DNA of 64,000 nt, from positions 186,001-250,000 of the forward strand of contig JADKCI010000002.1 of the NCBI GenBank assembly GCA_016714645.1, given 5' to 3'. Made by a program: the position numbers and the translations under genes. Below the pieces are notes generated by a model. It saw only the letters and a program-made list of their open reading frames with translations, ran no database searches and was not told the DNA's origin. Positions 42,598 to 50,104 of the stretch are shown here, piece after piece. Within the stretch, counting starts at the first letter, position 1. Each line of letters starts with the position of its first letter. This DNA comes from Chromatiaceae bacterium. GTDB taxonomy: Bacteria > Pseudomonadota > Gammaproteobacteria > Chromatiales > Chromatiaceae.

Positions 42598-42942
42598 ATG
42601 TTGGACACTATTTTCGGTAAAATCGCCCGCGGCGAGATTCCCGCGGATATCCTGTACCAGGACGAGGACGTGGTCGCCTTCCGGGACCTGAATCCCCAGG
42701 CCCCGACCCATGTCCTGGTGATCCCCCGCAAGCCCATCCCAACCCTCAACGACCTGGAGGAGGGCGATGCGGCCCTCGTCGGCAAGCTCTTCCTCGCCGC
42801 GCGCAGGGTGGCGGAACAGGAAGGCATAGCCGCCGCCGGCTACCGGGCCGTGATTAATTGCAACGCCGCGGCGGGGCAGACCGTCTTCCATCTGCACCTG
42901 CATCTGCTGGGTGGACGGCCCTTGCGGTGGCCACCGGGTTGA
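42598..42942 (+). CDS. HIT-family nucleotide hydrolase (HinT-like)
   Basis: 114 residues from ATG 42598, behind GGGAGACGAG. TIFGKIARGEIPADILYQDE starts the fold; the catalytic triad is in QTVFHLHLHLLGG. Hydrolyses AMP-lysine-type adenosine phosphoramidates in characterised members. The frame upstream of 42598 overlaps recR and is a shadow. Confidence 0.93.
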   Translation: MLDTIFGKIARGEIPADILYQDEDVVAFRDLNPQAPTHVLVIPRKPIPTLNDLEEGDAALVGKLFLAARRVAEQEGIAAAGYRAVINCNAAAGQTVFHLHLHLLGGRPLRWPPG

Positions 42943-43018
42943 AGCGCGGGCGGCCCCCGGGCTGGCCCCGGGTGCCTTTGCCGCTTTTTCTTTCCGCCCC
43001 AAACGGATAGGATGAGCG

Positions 43019-43849
43019 ATGTTTTTTCCAGGCTGCCTCCGGGCCGCCCTGGCATTGTTTCCGGAATCCAAGGAACTCCTCGACCCGATGGCGTTTAAAT
43101 CAACAACAGGGGCGACAAGCCCCACCCCGGTCTTTGAACTCAAGGCCGCGACCTTTACCCTCCCCGTGATTCGGCTCCTGGGGGTTGATATGGACGTCGT
43201 GGCGGACCAGTTGGCGGTCAAGGTCGATCAGGCGCCCGACTTCTTTCGCAACACCCCCGTGGTCATCGACCTGTCTGGCCTGCCCCCGGGTTCCGGACAA
43301 CTGGAATTTCCCCAGCTCGTCGGCCTGATGCGCGGCTTCGGCATGATCCCGGTCGGAATCCGGGGCGGGACCGACGAACAGCACGAGGCCGCCCAGGCCA
43401 TGGAGTTGGCGATCCTGGGCGATGCCTTCGTGCGCCGCACCCCGCCCGCGCGGGAAACGGCGAGTCCGGCCCCCGCCCGCTCGGCCACCGCCCGGTCCGT
43501 CCCCGAAGAAGCGGCCCCGACCGCCAGCCAGCGCCTGGTCACCCGTCCGGTGCGCTCCGGTCAGCGGGTCTATGCCGCCGGCGGCGACCTCTCGGTCATC
43601 GCTCCGGTGAGCAATGGCGCCGAACTGATGGCGGACGGCAATATCCACGTCTATGGTCCCCTGCGGGGCCGGGCCATGGCAGGCATGAAGGGTGACACCA
43701 GCGCGCGCATCTTCTGCCAGGACCTGCGGGCCGAGCTCATCTCGGTGGCGGGTCATTACCGCATCAGCGAAAATATCCCGGAAGATGTCAAGGGCGTTCC
43801 CGTCCAGATCTTCCTCGACCAGGATGTACTGCGCGTTGAAAAAATCTAA
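43019..43849 (+). CDS. minC: Septum site-determining protein MinC
   Basis: FtsZ antagonist that keeps division at mid-cell with MinD. ATG 43019 has AGGAT (43009-43013) ahead and gives 276 residues; ATG 43088 would give 253 and fits the usual length better. N-terminal domain AATFTLPVIRLL to LMRGFGMIPVGI; Pro/Ala linker; C-terminal beta-helix AGGDLSVIAPVSNGAELMAD and YGPLRGRAMAG. Followed by minD and minE. Confidence 0.93.
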   Translation: MFFPGCLRAALALFPESKELLDPMAFKSTTGATSPTPVFELKAATFTLPVIRLLGVDMDVVADQLAVKVDQAPDFFRNTPVVIDLSGLPPGSGQLEFPQLVGLMRGFGMIPVGIRGGTDEQHEAAQAMELAILGDAFVRRTPPARETASPAPARSATARSVPEEAAPTASQRLVTRPVRSGQRVYAAGGDLSVIAPVSNGAELMADGNIHVYGPLRGRAMAGMKGDTSARIFCQDLRAELISVAGHYRISENIPEDVKGVPVQIFLDQDVLRVEKI

Positions 43850-43919
43850 GCGGATTCATGCACCAATCCAATCCGCCGCAAGTACCAGACAACCCCCGCG
43901 CCTAAGGGAGGGCGAGACA

Positions 43920-44729
43920 TTGGCGAGAACTATCGTAATTACATCCGGCAAGGGCGGCGTGGGTAAGACCACCACCAGCGCCGCGCTGGCCATGGGCCTG
44001 GCTCAGCGTGGGCACCGCACCGTGGTCATCGACTTCGACGTGGGCCTGCGCAACCTCGACCTCATCATGGGGTGCGAGCGGCGGGTGGTCTATGACTTCA
44101 TCAACGTCATCAATGGCGAGTCGAATATCAATCAGGCCCTGATCCGTGACAAGCGGTGCGATGCCCTCTATGTCCTGCCCGCCTCCCAGACCCGGGACAA
44201 GGACGCCCTGACCAAGGAGGGCGTCGGCAAGGTCCTGGAGGACTTGGGTAAGAGCTTCGACTACATCGTCTGCGACTCCCCGGCGGGGATCGAGCATGGC
44301 GCCCATATGGCCATGTACTACGCCGACGACGCCGTGGTGGTGACCAACCCCGAGGTCTCCTCGGTGCGTGACTCGGACCGCATGCTCGGCATCCTCTCCA
44401 GCAAGTCGCGCCGCGCCGAGCAAAACCAGCCGCCCATTCGCGAGTATCTGCTCCTCACCCGTTATTCCCCGGAGCGGGTCGCCAAGGGAGAGATGCTCAG
44501 CGTGGGCGATGTGCGCGAGATACTGTCGCTGGACCTGCTGGGCGTGATCCCGGAGTCCAAGGCGGTCCTCACCGCCTCCAACTCCGGCGTGCCCGTCATC
44601 ATGGATCGGGAGAGCGATGCCGGCCAGGCCTATAGCGACGCCGTGGCGCGCTATCTGGGCGAGGATCTGCCTCACCGCTTCCTGGAGATCAAGAAGAAGG
44701 GCTTCTTCAGTCGGATGCTGGGGGGTTAA
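43920..44729 (+). CDS. minD: Septum site-determining ATPase MinD
   Basis: 269 residues from TTG 43920, with GGGAGG (43906-43911) ahead; no ATG fits. Deviant Walker A SGKGGVGKTTTSAALA, DVGLRNLDLIMGCERRVVYD, switch region CDSPAGIEHGA, and a C-terminal amphipathic membrane helix (FLEIKKKGFFSRMLGG). Part of minCDE. Confidence 0.96.
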   Translation: MARTIVITSGKGGVGKTTTSAALAMGLAQRGHRTVVIDFDVGLRNLDLIMGCERRVVYDFINVINGESNINQALIRDKRCDALYVLPASQTRDKDALTKEGVGKVLEDLGKSFDYIVCDSPAGIEHGAHMAMYYADDAVVVTNPEVSSVRDSDRMLGILSSKSRRAEQNQPPIREYLLLTRYSPERVAKGEMLSVGDVREILSLDLLGVIPESKAVLTASNSGVPVIMDRESDAGQAYSDAVARYLGEDLPHRFLEIKKKGFFSRMLGG

Positions 44730-44732
44730 GGT

Positions 44733-45005
44733 ATGGGTCTGCTCGACTTATTCCGATCCCACCGCAACAAGGGCACCGCCGCGATCGCCAAGGAACGGCT
44801 GCAGATCCTGGTGGCCCATGATCGCGCTACGCGCAATCAGCCCTCCTATTTGCCGCAACTGCAACGGGAACTCCTGGAGGTCATCCGCAAGTATGTGGAT
44901 GTGGACATGAACTCCATCTCGGTCAACTACGAGCAAGACGAGACCCGCGAGGTCCTGGAACTCAATATCGTCTTGCCAGAGGCCGCGGCCCCGAAAGGCC
45001 ACTGA
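44733..45005 (+). CDS. minE: Cell division topological specificity factor MinE
   Basis: 90 residues, starting 3 bp after minD. MGLLDLFRSHRNKGTAAIAK is the membrane-binding N-terminus; RLQILVAHDRA is the anti-MinCD contact helix; the C-terminal dimer domain includes LLEVIRKYVDVD and LELNIVLPE. Confidence 0.96.
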   Translation: MGLLDLFRSHRNKGTAAIAKERLQILVAHDRATRNQPSYLPQLQRELLEVIRKYVDVDMNSISVNYEQDETREVLELNIVLPEAAAPKGH

Positions 45006-45009
45006 CGTC

Positions 45010-45918
45010 GTGGCCGGTGTCTCCCCTCGCCGGCGTCCTTTTTCAAGCCCTTGGCCTGCCCTGGGTCTGATCCTGCTCGGCTGGCTGGGCCTGTTAGGCG
45101 GTGCCCCGGCCTGGGCCCTGGATCCGCCGCCCGCGCCAGATCCGGCCTCGCCCGCCCTCCTGCTGGCGAACAGCTACCATCCGGGTATCGATCTTGACCG
45201 CTTCTGGGTCAGCGAGAAGTTGGATGGCGTGCGCGCCCGTTGGGACGGCGCACGGCTCATCAGCCGGGGCGGCCGGCCCATCCAGGTGCCGGCCTGGTTT
45301 CTGGCGGGATTCCCCACGACCCCGCTGGATGGCGAACTCTGGATGGGGCGGGGCACCTTCGAGCACATGTCCGCGACGGCGCGCCGGGGGGAGCCGGACT
45401 CCGTCGCCTGGGGCCAGGCGCGCTTCATGGTCTTCGACCTACCCGACCAGGAAGGGCCCTTCGGACAGCGGCTGGCGGCCTTGCGTGTCCTGCTAACGCC
45501 ATCCCCCAGCCCCTATCTCGTCCTCATCGAGCAGTTCCGCGTCCCTGACCACGCCAGTCTCATGGCACGGCTGCGGGAGGTCGTGGCCGGCGGCGGCGAG
45601 GGCCTGATGCTGCATCGGGAAGATTCCCACTATCGGGCCGGGCGCTCCGATGACCTGCTGAAGGTCAAGCCCTATCTGGACGCCGAGGCTCGGGTAGTTG
45701 GCCATCTGCCCGGCAAGGGCCGCTTCCAGGGCATGCTGGGCGCCCTCCTGGTGGAGGAGGCCGACGGCACCCGCTTTCGCCTGGGTACCGGCTTTAGCCA
45801 CGGCCAACGGCGCGATCCCCCCGGGCTGGGCAGTCTGATCACCTTCAAATTTCAGGGCCGCACCGCCAAGGGTATTCCCCGCTTTGCCAGCTTCCTGAGG
45901 GTCAGGCTTGAGGAGTGA
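45010..45918 (+). CDS. Periplasmic-type ATP-dependent DNA ligase (LigE-like)
   Basis: 302 residues from GTG 45010. Residues about 17-37 form a signal peptide (ALGLILLGWLGLLGG then APAWA). The ligase motif I is EKLDGVRARW with catalytic Lys70; other nucleotidyl-transferase motifs are DGELW, EGLMLHRED and LLKVKPYLDAEARV. The small OB domain is at the C-terminus. Export of an ATP ligase matches Lig E enzymes, found in competent proteobacteria. Starts 5 bp after minE; probably read through from min. Confidence 0.88.
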   Translation: MAGVSPRRRPFSSPWPALGLILLGWLGLLGGAPAWALDPPPAPDPASPALLLANSYHPGIDLDRFWVSEKLDGVRARWDGARLISRGGRPIQVPAWFLAGFPTTPLDGELWMGRGTFEHMSATARRGEPDSVAWGQARFMVFDLPDQEGPFGQRLAALRVLLTPSPSPYLVLIEQFRVPDHASLMARLREVVAGGGEGLMLHREDSHYRAGRSDDLLKVKPYLDAEARVVGHLPGKGRFQGMLGALLVEEADGTRFRLGTGFSHGQRRDPPGLGSLITFKFQGRTAKGIPRFASFLRVRLEE

Positions 45919-45930
45919 GTCGACACTCCT
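45911..45930 (+). terminator. Hairpin at the end of the minCDE-ligase run
   Basis: AGGAGTG (45911-45917) and CACTCCT (45924-45930) pair perfectly around 6 nt, overlapping the ligase stop. T-rich sequence (TTATTGTTG) follows only 10 bp later, so termination efficiency is uncertain. It marks the left edge of an accessory island. Confidence 0.45.
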
Positions 45931-46061
45931 TGTCGAGTCTTATTGTTGCTGGAAAAATTGAGACGGGATGCCTTGGCGGTGGAGAGTGCTGGTGCGGTCC
46001 GTTGCCGGAATTCGGTTGGTAACTTGGTTTTCCGAATATCACTTTGTCTGGGGCGCTGGGG

Positions 46062-46413
46062 TGGTTGGTCGTCCCGGACCCGGAGGTGGTGGAGAAGGCC
46101 GGCCGGCGGCGGTTTACGGCCAAGTATCAGCTCCAGTTGTTGGCGGAGCAGGCCGGCCCTGATGGCTGCGCGGCCGAGACGCTGGGCAACGCGCCCGGCG
46201 CCGCCGCTGAAGCTGACCCCTGAAGAACGCGATCACGCCCTGGCCATCCGGCACGCAGAGCGCTTTGTCGATGCCTCGCCCCACACCAGCCACGCCACCC
46301 GGCTCGACGAGCTGTCCTCGCCGCTCAGGCGGGCGAAGTCCTCCCGTTGCTGGCCCGGGTTTTCGAGCGAAATTTCCAAACGAAGCCCTTTCAGCGGCTC
46401 TTGGGTCTGCTGA
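46062..46413 (+). mobile_element. IS3-family transposase relic
   Basis: One frame encodes VVPDPEVVEKAGRRRFTAKY and LQLLAEQA, the start of an IS3-type OrfA. Another frame then gives KLTPEERDHALAIRHAERFVDASPH, resembling the start of an OrfB integrase region. Both stop quickly, no DDE core is present and no terminal repeats were seen. Shows past insertion at this site; not functional. Confidence 0.65.
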
Positions 46414-46568
46414 TGGGATGCGGTGGTCAGGGCGAAGAGCGCGGCGACCCGCGCCTTATTCTTGCCAAATGAAGTGAACCACGGTTTAATCAGTCGGCAC
46501 CACCGGGGGTGATTAGCGTCAAAAACCCCGCTCTCCAGACCGGACCCCCTCCTGGCACCTGAATCCCC

Positions 46569-46621
46569 GCATTCCCTGCCGGTATGACCAATTTTGAGGG
46601 CGTCATTTCGGCAGGGAATGC
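46569..46621. repeat. 53-bp inverted repeat (REP-like)
   Basis: GCATTCCCTGCCG (46569-46581) pairs with CGGCAGGGAATGC (46609-46621). After a 2-nt mismatch the arms continue as ATGAC/GTCAT, leaving a 13-nt loop. There is no gene inside. It shares the string TTTCGGCAGGG with a hairpin at 51257-51280 at the other edge of this island. Confidence 0.6.
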
Positions 46622-46742
46622 CGGAACTCAGTAACCCCGGTAGGTCGCCGGCCGGCTATCATCCTGGAGGGGGAGATAGGCGGGTCGATACAATTCATTG
46701 TAGGGCGTCATAACTTTGCACCGAACAATGCACGGAGACTCT

Positions 46743-47156
46743 ATGAACCCGAGCGCACACTCTGCTGATGAATCCGCTATTCGCTCCGTCCTCGACGCTT
46801 GGACGCGCGCCACTCGTGAGGGCAGACTCGACGACGTACTCACGAATCACGATGAGAAAGTGCTCATCTACGATGTGCTGCCTCCAATGAAGTATTCGTC
46901 AGCGTCCGAGTATCGGAAGACCTGGGACGAGTGGCAGCCAGATGCGCAAGGTGAGATGCGATTCGAACTCGAAGGCCTAGAGGTCACAGTAGGTACCGAC
47001 GCGGCCTTTGCATACGGGATTCTCCAGTGTGGCGGCACCTTACTTGACGGAAAGGCTTTTCGGGATACTGTGCGTGCCACATTCTGTTTCTCGAAGAAGG
47101 ATGGGAAGTGGAAAGTCGTACACCAACACATCTCAAAGCCCTACGATCGTGGTTGA
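46743..47156 (+). CDS. SnoaL/NTF2-like small protein (cassette gene)
   Basis: 137 residues from ATG 46743 (MNPSAHSADESAIRSVLDAW). NTF2-fold landmarks: WTRATREGRLDDVLTNHDE, a central GMxFELEGLEVTVG-type strand, and GKWKVVHQHISKP at the end. Similar SnoaL/DUF4440 proteins are common, usually with unknown substrates. Base composition is lower in GC than the core genes. It sits beside attC-bearing cassettes and is probably itself an old cassette. Confidence 0.8.
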   Translation: MNPSAHSADESAIRSVLDAWTRATREGRLDDVLTNHDEKVLIYDVLPPMKYSSASEYRKTWDEWQPDAQGEMRFELEGLEVTVGTDAAFAYGILQCGGTLLDGKAFRDTVRATFCFSKKDGKWKVVHQHISKPYDRG

Positions 47157-47245
47157 GCGCTTCCGGTGAAGTGGAACACGTCCAATAATCGGCTCAACGG
47201 CGGCATTGGGCAGCCTTACGCGTTCGTGCGCAGACACTTGCCGCT

Positions 47246-47626
47246 ATGAAGAAAGCAACCCCCGCATCAAGCCCTGACGCCTACGTCTCTGCGCTCTCCG
47301 GGTGGCAGCGCGTCACGGTGGAAAAGCTAAGGGCCGTTGTTCTGCCCACTGCCACCCTTGATGAAGTCATCAAATGGGGGCATCTGGTGTATCTGTCAAA
47401 CGGACCCGTGCTGCTCATCCGCGCCGAAGAACATCGCGTCCTGTTCGGCTTCTGGAGAGGGAAGCGTCTGCGTGAGATCGATCCGCCCTTAAAGCTCGGC
47501 GGGAAGTACGAGATGGCCACAATCGAATTGCACCAGAACGAGGAAGTCATCAGTAGCACGGAGCGCCGCCTTGTTAGCGAGGCGGTCAGACTGAGCAAGA
47601 ACCTTGGCAATCCCACCAACGTTTAG
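47246..47626 (+). CDS. DUF1801-like cassette protein
   Basis: 126 residues from ATG 47246. SALSGWQRVTVEKLRAVVLP, EVIKWGHLVYLSNGPVLLIR and RVLFGFWRGKRLREIDPPLK follow the DUF1801 pattern. The gene is followed 16 bp later by a well-formed attC site, so it is the coding part of an integron cassette. Such proteins are frequent in environmental cassettes; function unknown. Confidence 0.82.
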   Translation: MKKATPASSPDAYVSALSGWQRVTVEKLRAVVLPTATLDEVIKWGHLVYLSNGPVLLIRAEEHRVLFGFWRGKRLREIDPPLKLGGKYEMATIELHQNEEVISSTERRLVSEAVRLSKNLGNPTNV

Positions 47627-47641
47627 TGCCATGAAGATGCC

Positions 47642-47704
47642 GCCCAACAACAGGTTGCAGCAGACGGTCCGCTGCGCGGCCCGCCGCTGAACCGGAGGTT
47701 AGGC
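47642..47704 (+). repeat. Integron attC recombination site 1
   Basis: 63 bp with the full attC plan: R'' GCCCAAC (47642-47648), 5-nt spacer, L'' GTTGCAGC (47654-47661), central region, L' GCTGAAC (47686-47692), 5-nt spacer, R' GTTAGGC (47698-47704). L'' has one extra G relative to the complement of L', the extrahelical base that sets strand choice. R'' and R' differ at one pair. This structure is specific to integron cassettes. Confidence 0.88.
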
Positions 47705-47808
47705 CTTAATGAACAGGTCTTCTACATGAGAATGCTAGAAGAGAGGGAAATAGGGGACAGACCACGTTTTCTGCATGAGAGTCATGCCGCCTGCGACGAA
47801 ACTATCTG

Positions 47809-48069
47809 ATGGGAAAGACACAGAGAGTACTACAAGCCGTCTTAGGCGGAACCGCTGACGCAAATGTTGCGTTCAAGGGCTTATGCAATCTTCTTACGCG
47901 GTTGGGGTTTGCTGAGCGCGTCCGGGGAGACCATTTTATATACACGAGGCCGGATATCGAAGAGATTCTAAACCTGCAACCTATCGGCTCAAAAGCAAAG
48001 GCGTATCAGGTGAGGCAGGTCCGTAACGTAATTCTGAAATACAAACTCGGTGAGTCCAATGTCAATTAA
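47809..48069 (+). CDS. hicA: HicA-family mRNA interferase toxin
   Basis: 86 residues from ATG 47809. The family pattern LLTRLGFAERVRGDHFIYTR carries the catalytic His, and NLQPIGSKAKAYQVRQVRNV is the conserved C-terminal block. Cleaves mRNA until neutralised by HicB. It overlaps hicB by 11 bp. Both genes lie between two attC sites, i.e. a toxin-antitoxin cassette. Confidence 0.87.
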   Translation: MGKTQRVLQAVLGGTADANVAFKGLCNLLTRLGFAERVRGDHFIYTRPDIEEILNLQPIGSKAKAYQVRQVRNVILKYKLGESNVN

Positions 48070-48271
48070 ATATGAAATAATTATCTACTGGAGCGCTGCC
48101 GATAGCGCATATGTTGCGGAAGTTCCGGAGTTGCCTGGGTGCATGGCTGACGGCAATAGCTATCGAAAGGCTTTGGAAAACGCTGAAATTATTATTCAAG
48201 AGTGGATTGAAACGGCAAGGGATCTCGGTCGTACTATACCGGAACCCCGCGGGAAGCTAATGTATGCCTAA
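48059..48271 (+). CDS. hicB: HicB-family antitoxin
   Basis: 70 residues from ATG 48059 (GTG 48050 in frame is an alternative). IKYEIIIYWSAADSAYVAEV and PELPGCMADGNSYRKALENA are the HicB partial RNase H fold; EWIETARDLGRTIPEPRGKL closes it. Short form without a separate DNA-binding domain. The TAA stop (48269-48271) lies inside the R'' box of attC site 2, typical tight cassette packing. Confidence 0.88.
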   Translation: MSIKYEIIIYWSAADSAYVAEVPELPGCMADGNSYRKALENAEIIIQEWIETARDLGRTIPEPRGKLMYA

Positions 48272-48352
48272 CATGGCGCTCAACCTCGCTCCCTTCGGTC
48301 GCTGGACGCTGCGCGATAAAGCCGCGCAGCGCCGGTTAGCTCTACGTTCGGC
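48266..48352 (+). repeat. Integron attC recombination site 2
   Basis: 87 bp: R'' GCCTAAC (48266-48272), spacer ATGGC, L'' GCTCAACC (48278-48285), L' GGTTAGC (48334-48340), spacer TCTAC, R' GTTCGGC (48346-48352). L'' carries one unpaired base against L', as expected. R' differs from the ideal GTTAGGC at one base, which may lower activity. An inner perfect stem GCTGCGCG/CGCGCAGC (48308-48330) forms the tip. Confidence 0.82.
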
Positions 48353-48414
48353 CACCAGCCTGGTCCGAGGCCGATTCCTTGAAACGCCGAGCCAGTCCGA
48401 GAATCGAGGCAGAT

Positions 48415-48550
48415 ATGCGGTTAGCTGAATTCATCCTGAGTAATATGGAAGCCATCCTGGTGGAATGGGAGGCTTTTGCCACCACCCTCCAGTCGGCCGG
48501 GACGAGGATGACGCTGCTCGCCTTGCGCGATCATGCGCAGCAAATACTAG
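48415..48550 (+). pseudogene. Sensor histidine kinase, 5' part (split by IS)
   Basis: From ATG 48415 (GAGGCAGAT ahead) the frame reads MRLAEFILSNMEAILVEWEA and LLALRDHAQQIL, an RsbRD-like N-terminal helical domain common in stress-type histidine kinases. It is cut at CTAG (48547-48550) by the insertion sequence. Joined to the fragment at 50105-51105 without the element, it continues as ILEAVVADLSAPQT in one frame of about 380 codons. Confidence 0.85.
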
Positions 48551-50100
48551 CAGCCTGTCGGACTTAGGTCCTGCCTTCCGGCGGAGCCGGGGGTACAATG
48601 GCGTCGTACTCTAAAGATGGCTGGCGAAGATGAGCAAGTTCCACCTGATCGACCGCGACATCGACTTCCTCCTGCCCCCGTCGGTGCAGGAGTGGCTGCC
48701 CGAGGGGCATCTGGCGCGCTACGTGGTTGAGGTGGTGGAAGGGCTGGACCTGAGCGACCTAGAGCGAGCCTATGCCGGCAAGGGCAGTGCCGCGTATCAC
48801 CCGGCGCAGCTGCTGTCGTTGTTGATCTACGGCTACGCCACTGGCTGTTACTCCAGCCGCAAGATCGAGCGAGCGACCTATGACTCGCTGGCGTTTCGTT
48901 ACATTGCCTGCAACCGTCACCCCGACCACGACACCCTGGCCACCTTTCGCAAGCGCTTCGGCAAGGAGTTCGAGACCGTGTTTGTCGAGGTGCTCCAGGT
49001 TGCCCGCGAGAACCAGTTGAGCCGCTTCGGCACCGTCAGCCTCGACGGCACCAAGATCCACGCCAATGCCAGCCGTCACCGCGCCCTGTCCTATGGGCAT
49101 GCCGAGACCATTGAGGCGCAATTCAAGGCCGAGGTCCAGGAACTGCTGGCATTGGCCGAGCAGGCGGACGGCGTCAACGTCCCCGATGGGATGAGCGTGC
49201 CCGAGGAGCTCAAGCGCCGCGAGGACCGCTTGGCGGCTATCGCCGAGGCTAAGGGCAAGCTCGAGGCGCGCGCCGCCGAGCGCTACGCCCGCGAGCAGGC
49301 CGACTACCAGGCGAAGCTCGCGGCCCGCGAGGCCAAGGCCAAGGCCAGTGGCAAGAACCCTGGCGGCAAGGCCCCCAAGCCACCGGAGCCCGGCCCGCGC
49401 GCCAAAGACCAGATCAACCTCACCGACGAAGCGTCCCGGATCATGGTCGTGGCCGGCGGTGGCTTCGAGCAGTGTTACAACGCCCAAGCCATCGTCGATA
49501 CCGAGACCCTGCTGGTGCTCGTTCCCCAGGTGACTCAGGCGGCCAACGACAAGCAACAGGTCGTGCCCATGGTCGAGAAGCTTCAGGCGCTCCCCGAGGG
49601 CCTGAACCAACCCGAGCAATTGCTCGCCGACGCCGGGTACTTCAGCGAAGCCAACGTGGACGCCTGCGAGGTCGCTGGCATCGCGCCGCTGATGGCGGTC
49701 CAGCGCGATGAACACCATCCCCCTGTCTCAGAGCGCTTCGACGAACCACCCGAACTGCCCGCCAACCCGACCCCGGTGCAACGCATGACGCGCCGCCTCA
49801 AGACCGGGGCCGGCCGAGCCGCCTATGCGCTGCGCAAGAGCACCGTCGAGCCGGTCTTTGGCATCATCAAATCCGTGATGGGCTTCCGCCAATTCCTCAC
49901 CCGCGGATTGGACAACGTTCAGGGCGAATGGACCCTGGTGTGCCTGGCGTGGAATCTAAAACGCATGGCCGTATTGCGTCCGCAGTAAGGGAAAAACCCG
50001 AGAAACGTGCGCTTTTGGCCGAAAATCGTCTCGTTTATGCAACAAATGGCCTTCGGGGGGCCTTCAAGGGGCGACTTCGAGGAGCAAGTCCGACAGGCTG
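48551..50100 (+). mobile_element. Complete IS1182-type insertion sequence
   Basis: 1550 bp with perfect 15-bp terminal inverted repeats: CAGCCTGTCGGACTT (48551-48565) and its complement (50086-50100). It is flanked on both sides by CTAG (48547-48550, 50101-50104), a 4-bp target duplication. One transposase gene fills it. Intact ends, intact gene and a perfect duplication point to a recent insertion. Confidence 0.9.
48630..49988 (+). CDS. IS1182-family transposase
   Basis: 452 residues from ATG 48630. The N-terminal block FLLPPSVQEWLPEGHLARYV and YHPAQLLSLLIYGYATGCYS is the DUF772-type domain. The DDE core includes SLDGTKIHANAS, LADAGYFSE and AYALRKSTVEPVFGIIKSVMGFRQF (given in two conserved pieces: RKSTVEPVFG and KSVMGFRQF). 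A coiled, Ala/Lys-rich insert lies at residues about 190-255. Full length with no stop, so probably active. Confidence 0.93.
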   Translation: MSKFHLIDRDIDFLLPPSVQEWLPEGHLARYVVEVVEGLDLSDLERAYAGKGSAAYHPAQLLSLLIYGYATGCYSSRKIERATYDSLAFRYIACNRHPDHDTLATFRKRFGKEFETVFVEVLQVARENQLSRFGTVSLDGTKIHANASRHRALSYGHAETIEAQFKAEVQELLALAEQADGVNVPDGMSVPEELKRREDRLAAIAEAKGKLEARAAERYAREQADYQAKLAAREAKAKASGKNPGGKAPKPPEPGPRAKDQINLTDEASRIMVVAGGGFEQCYNAQAIVDTETLLVLVPQVTQAANDKQQVVPMVEKLQALPEGLNQPEQLLADAGYFSEANVDACEVAGIAPLMAVQRDEHHPPVSERFDEPPELPANPTPVQRMTRRLKTGAGRAAYALRKSTVEPVFGIIKSVMGFRQFLTRGLDNVQGEWTLVCLAWNLKRMAVLRPQ

Positions 50101-50104
50101 CTAG

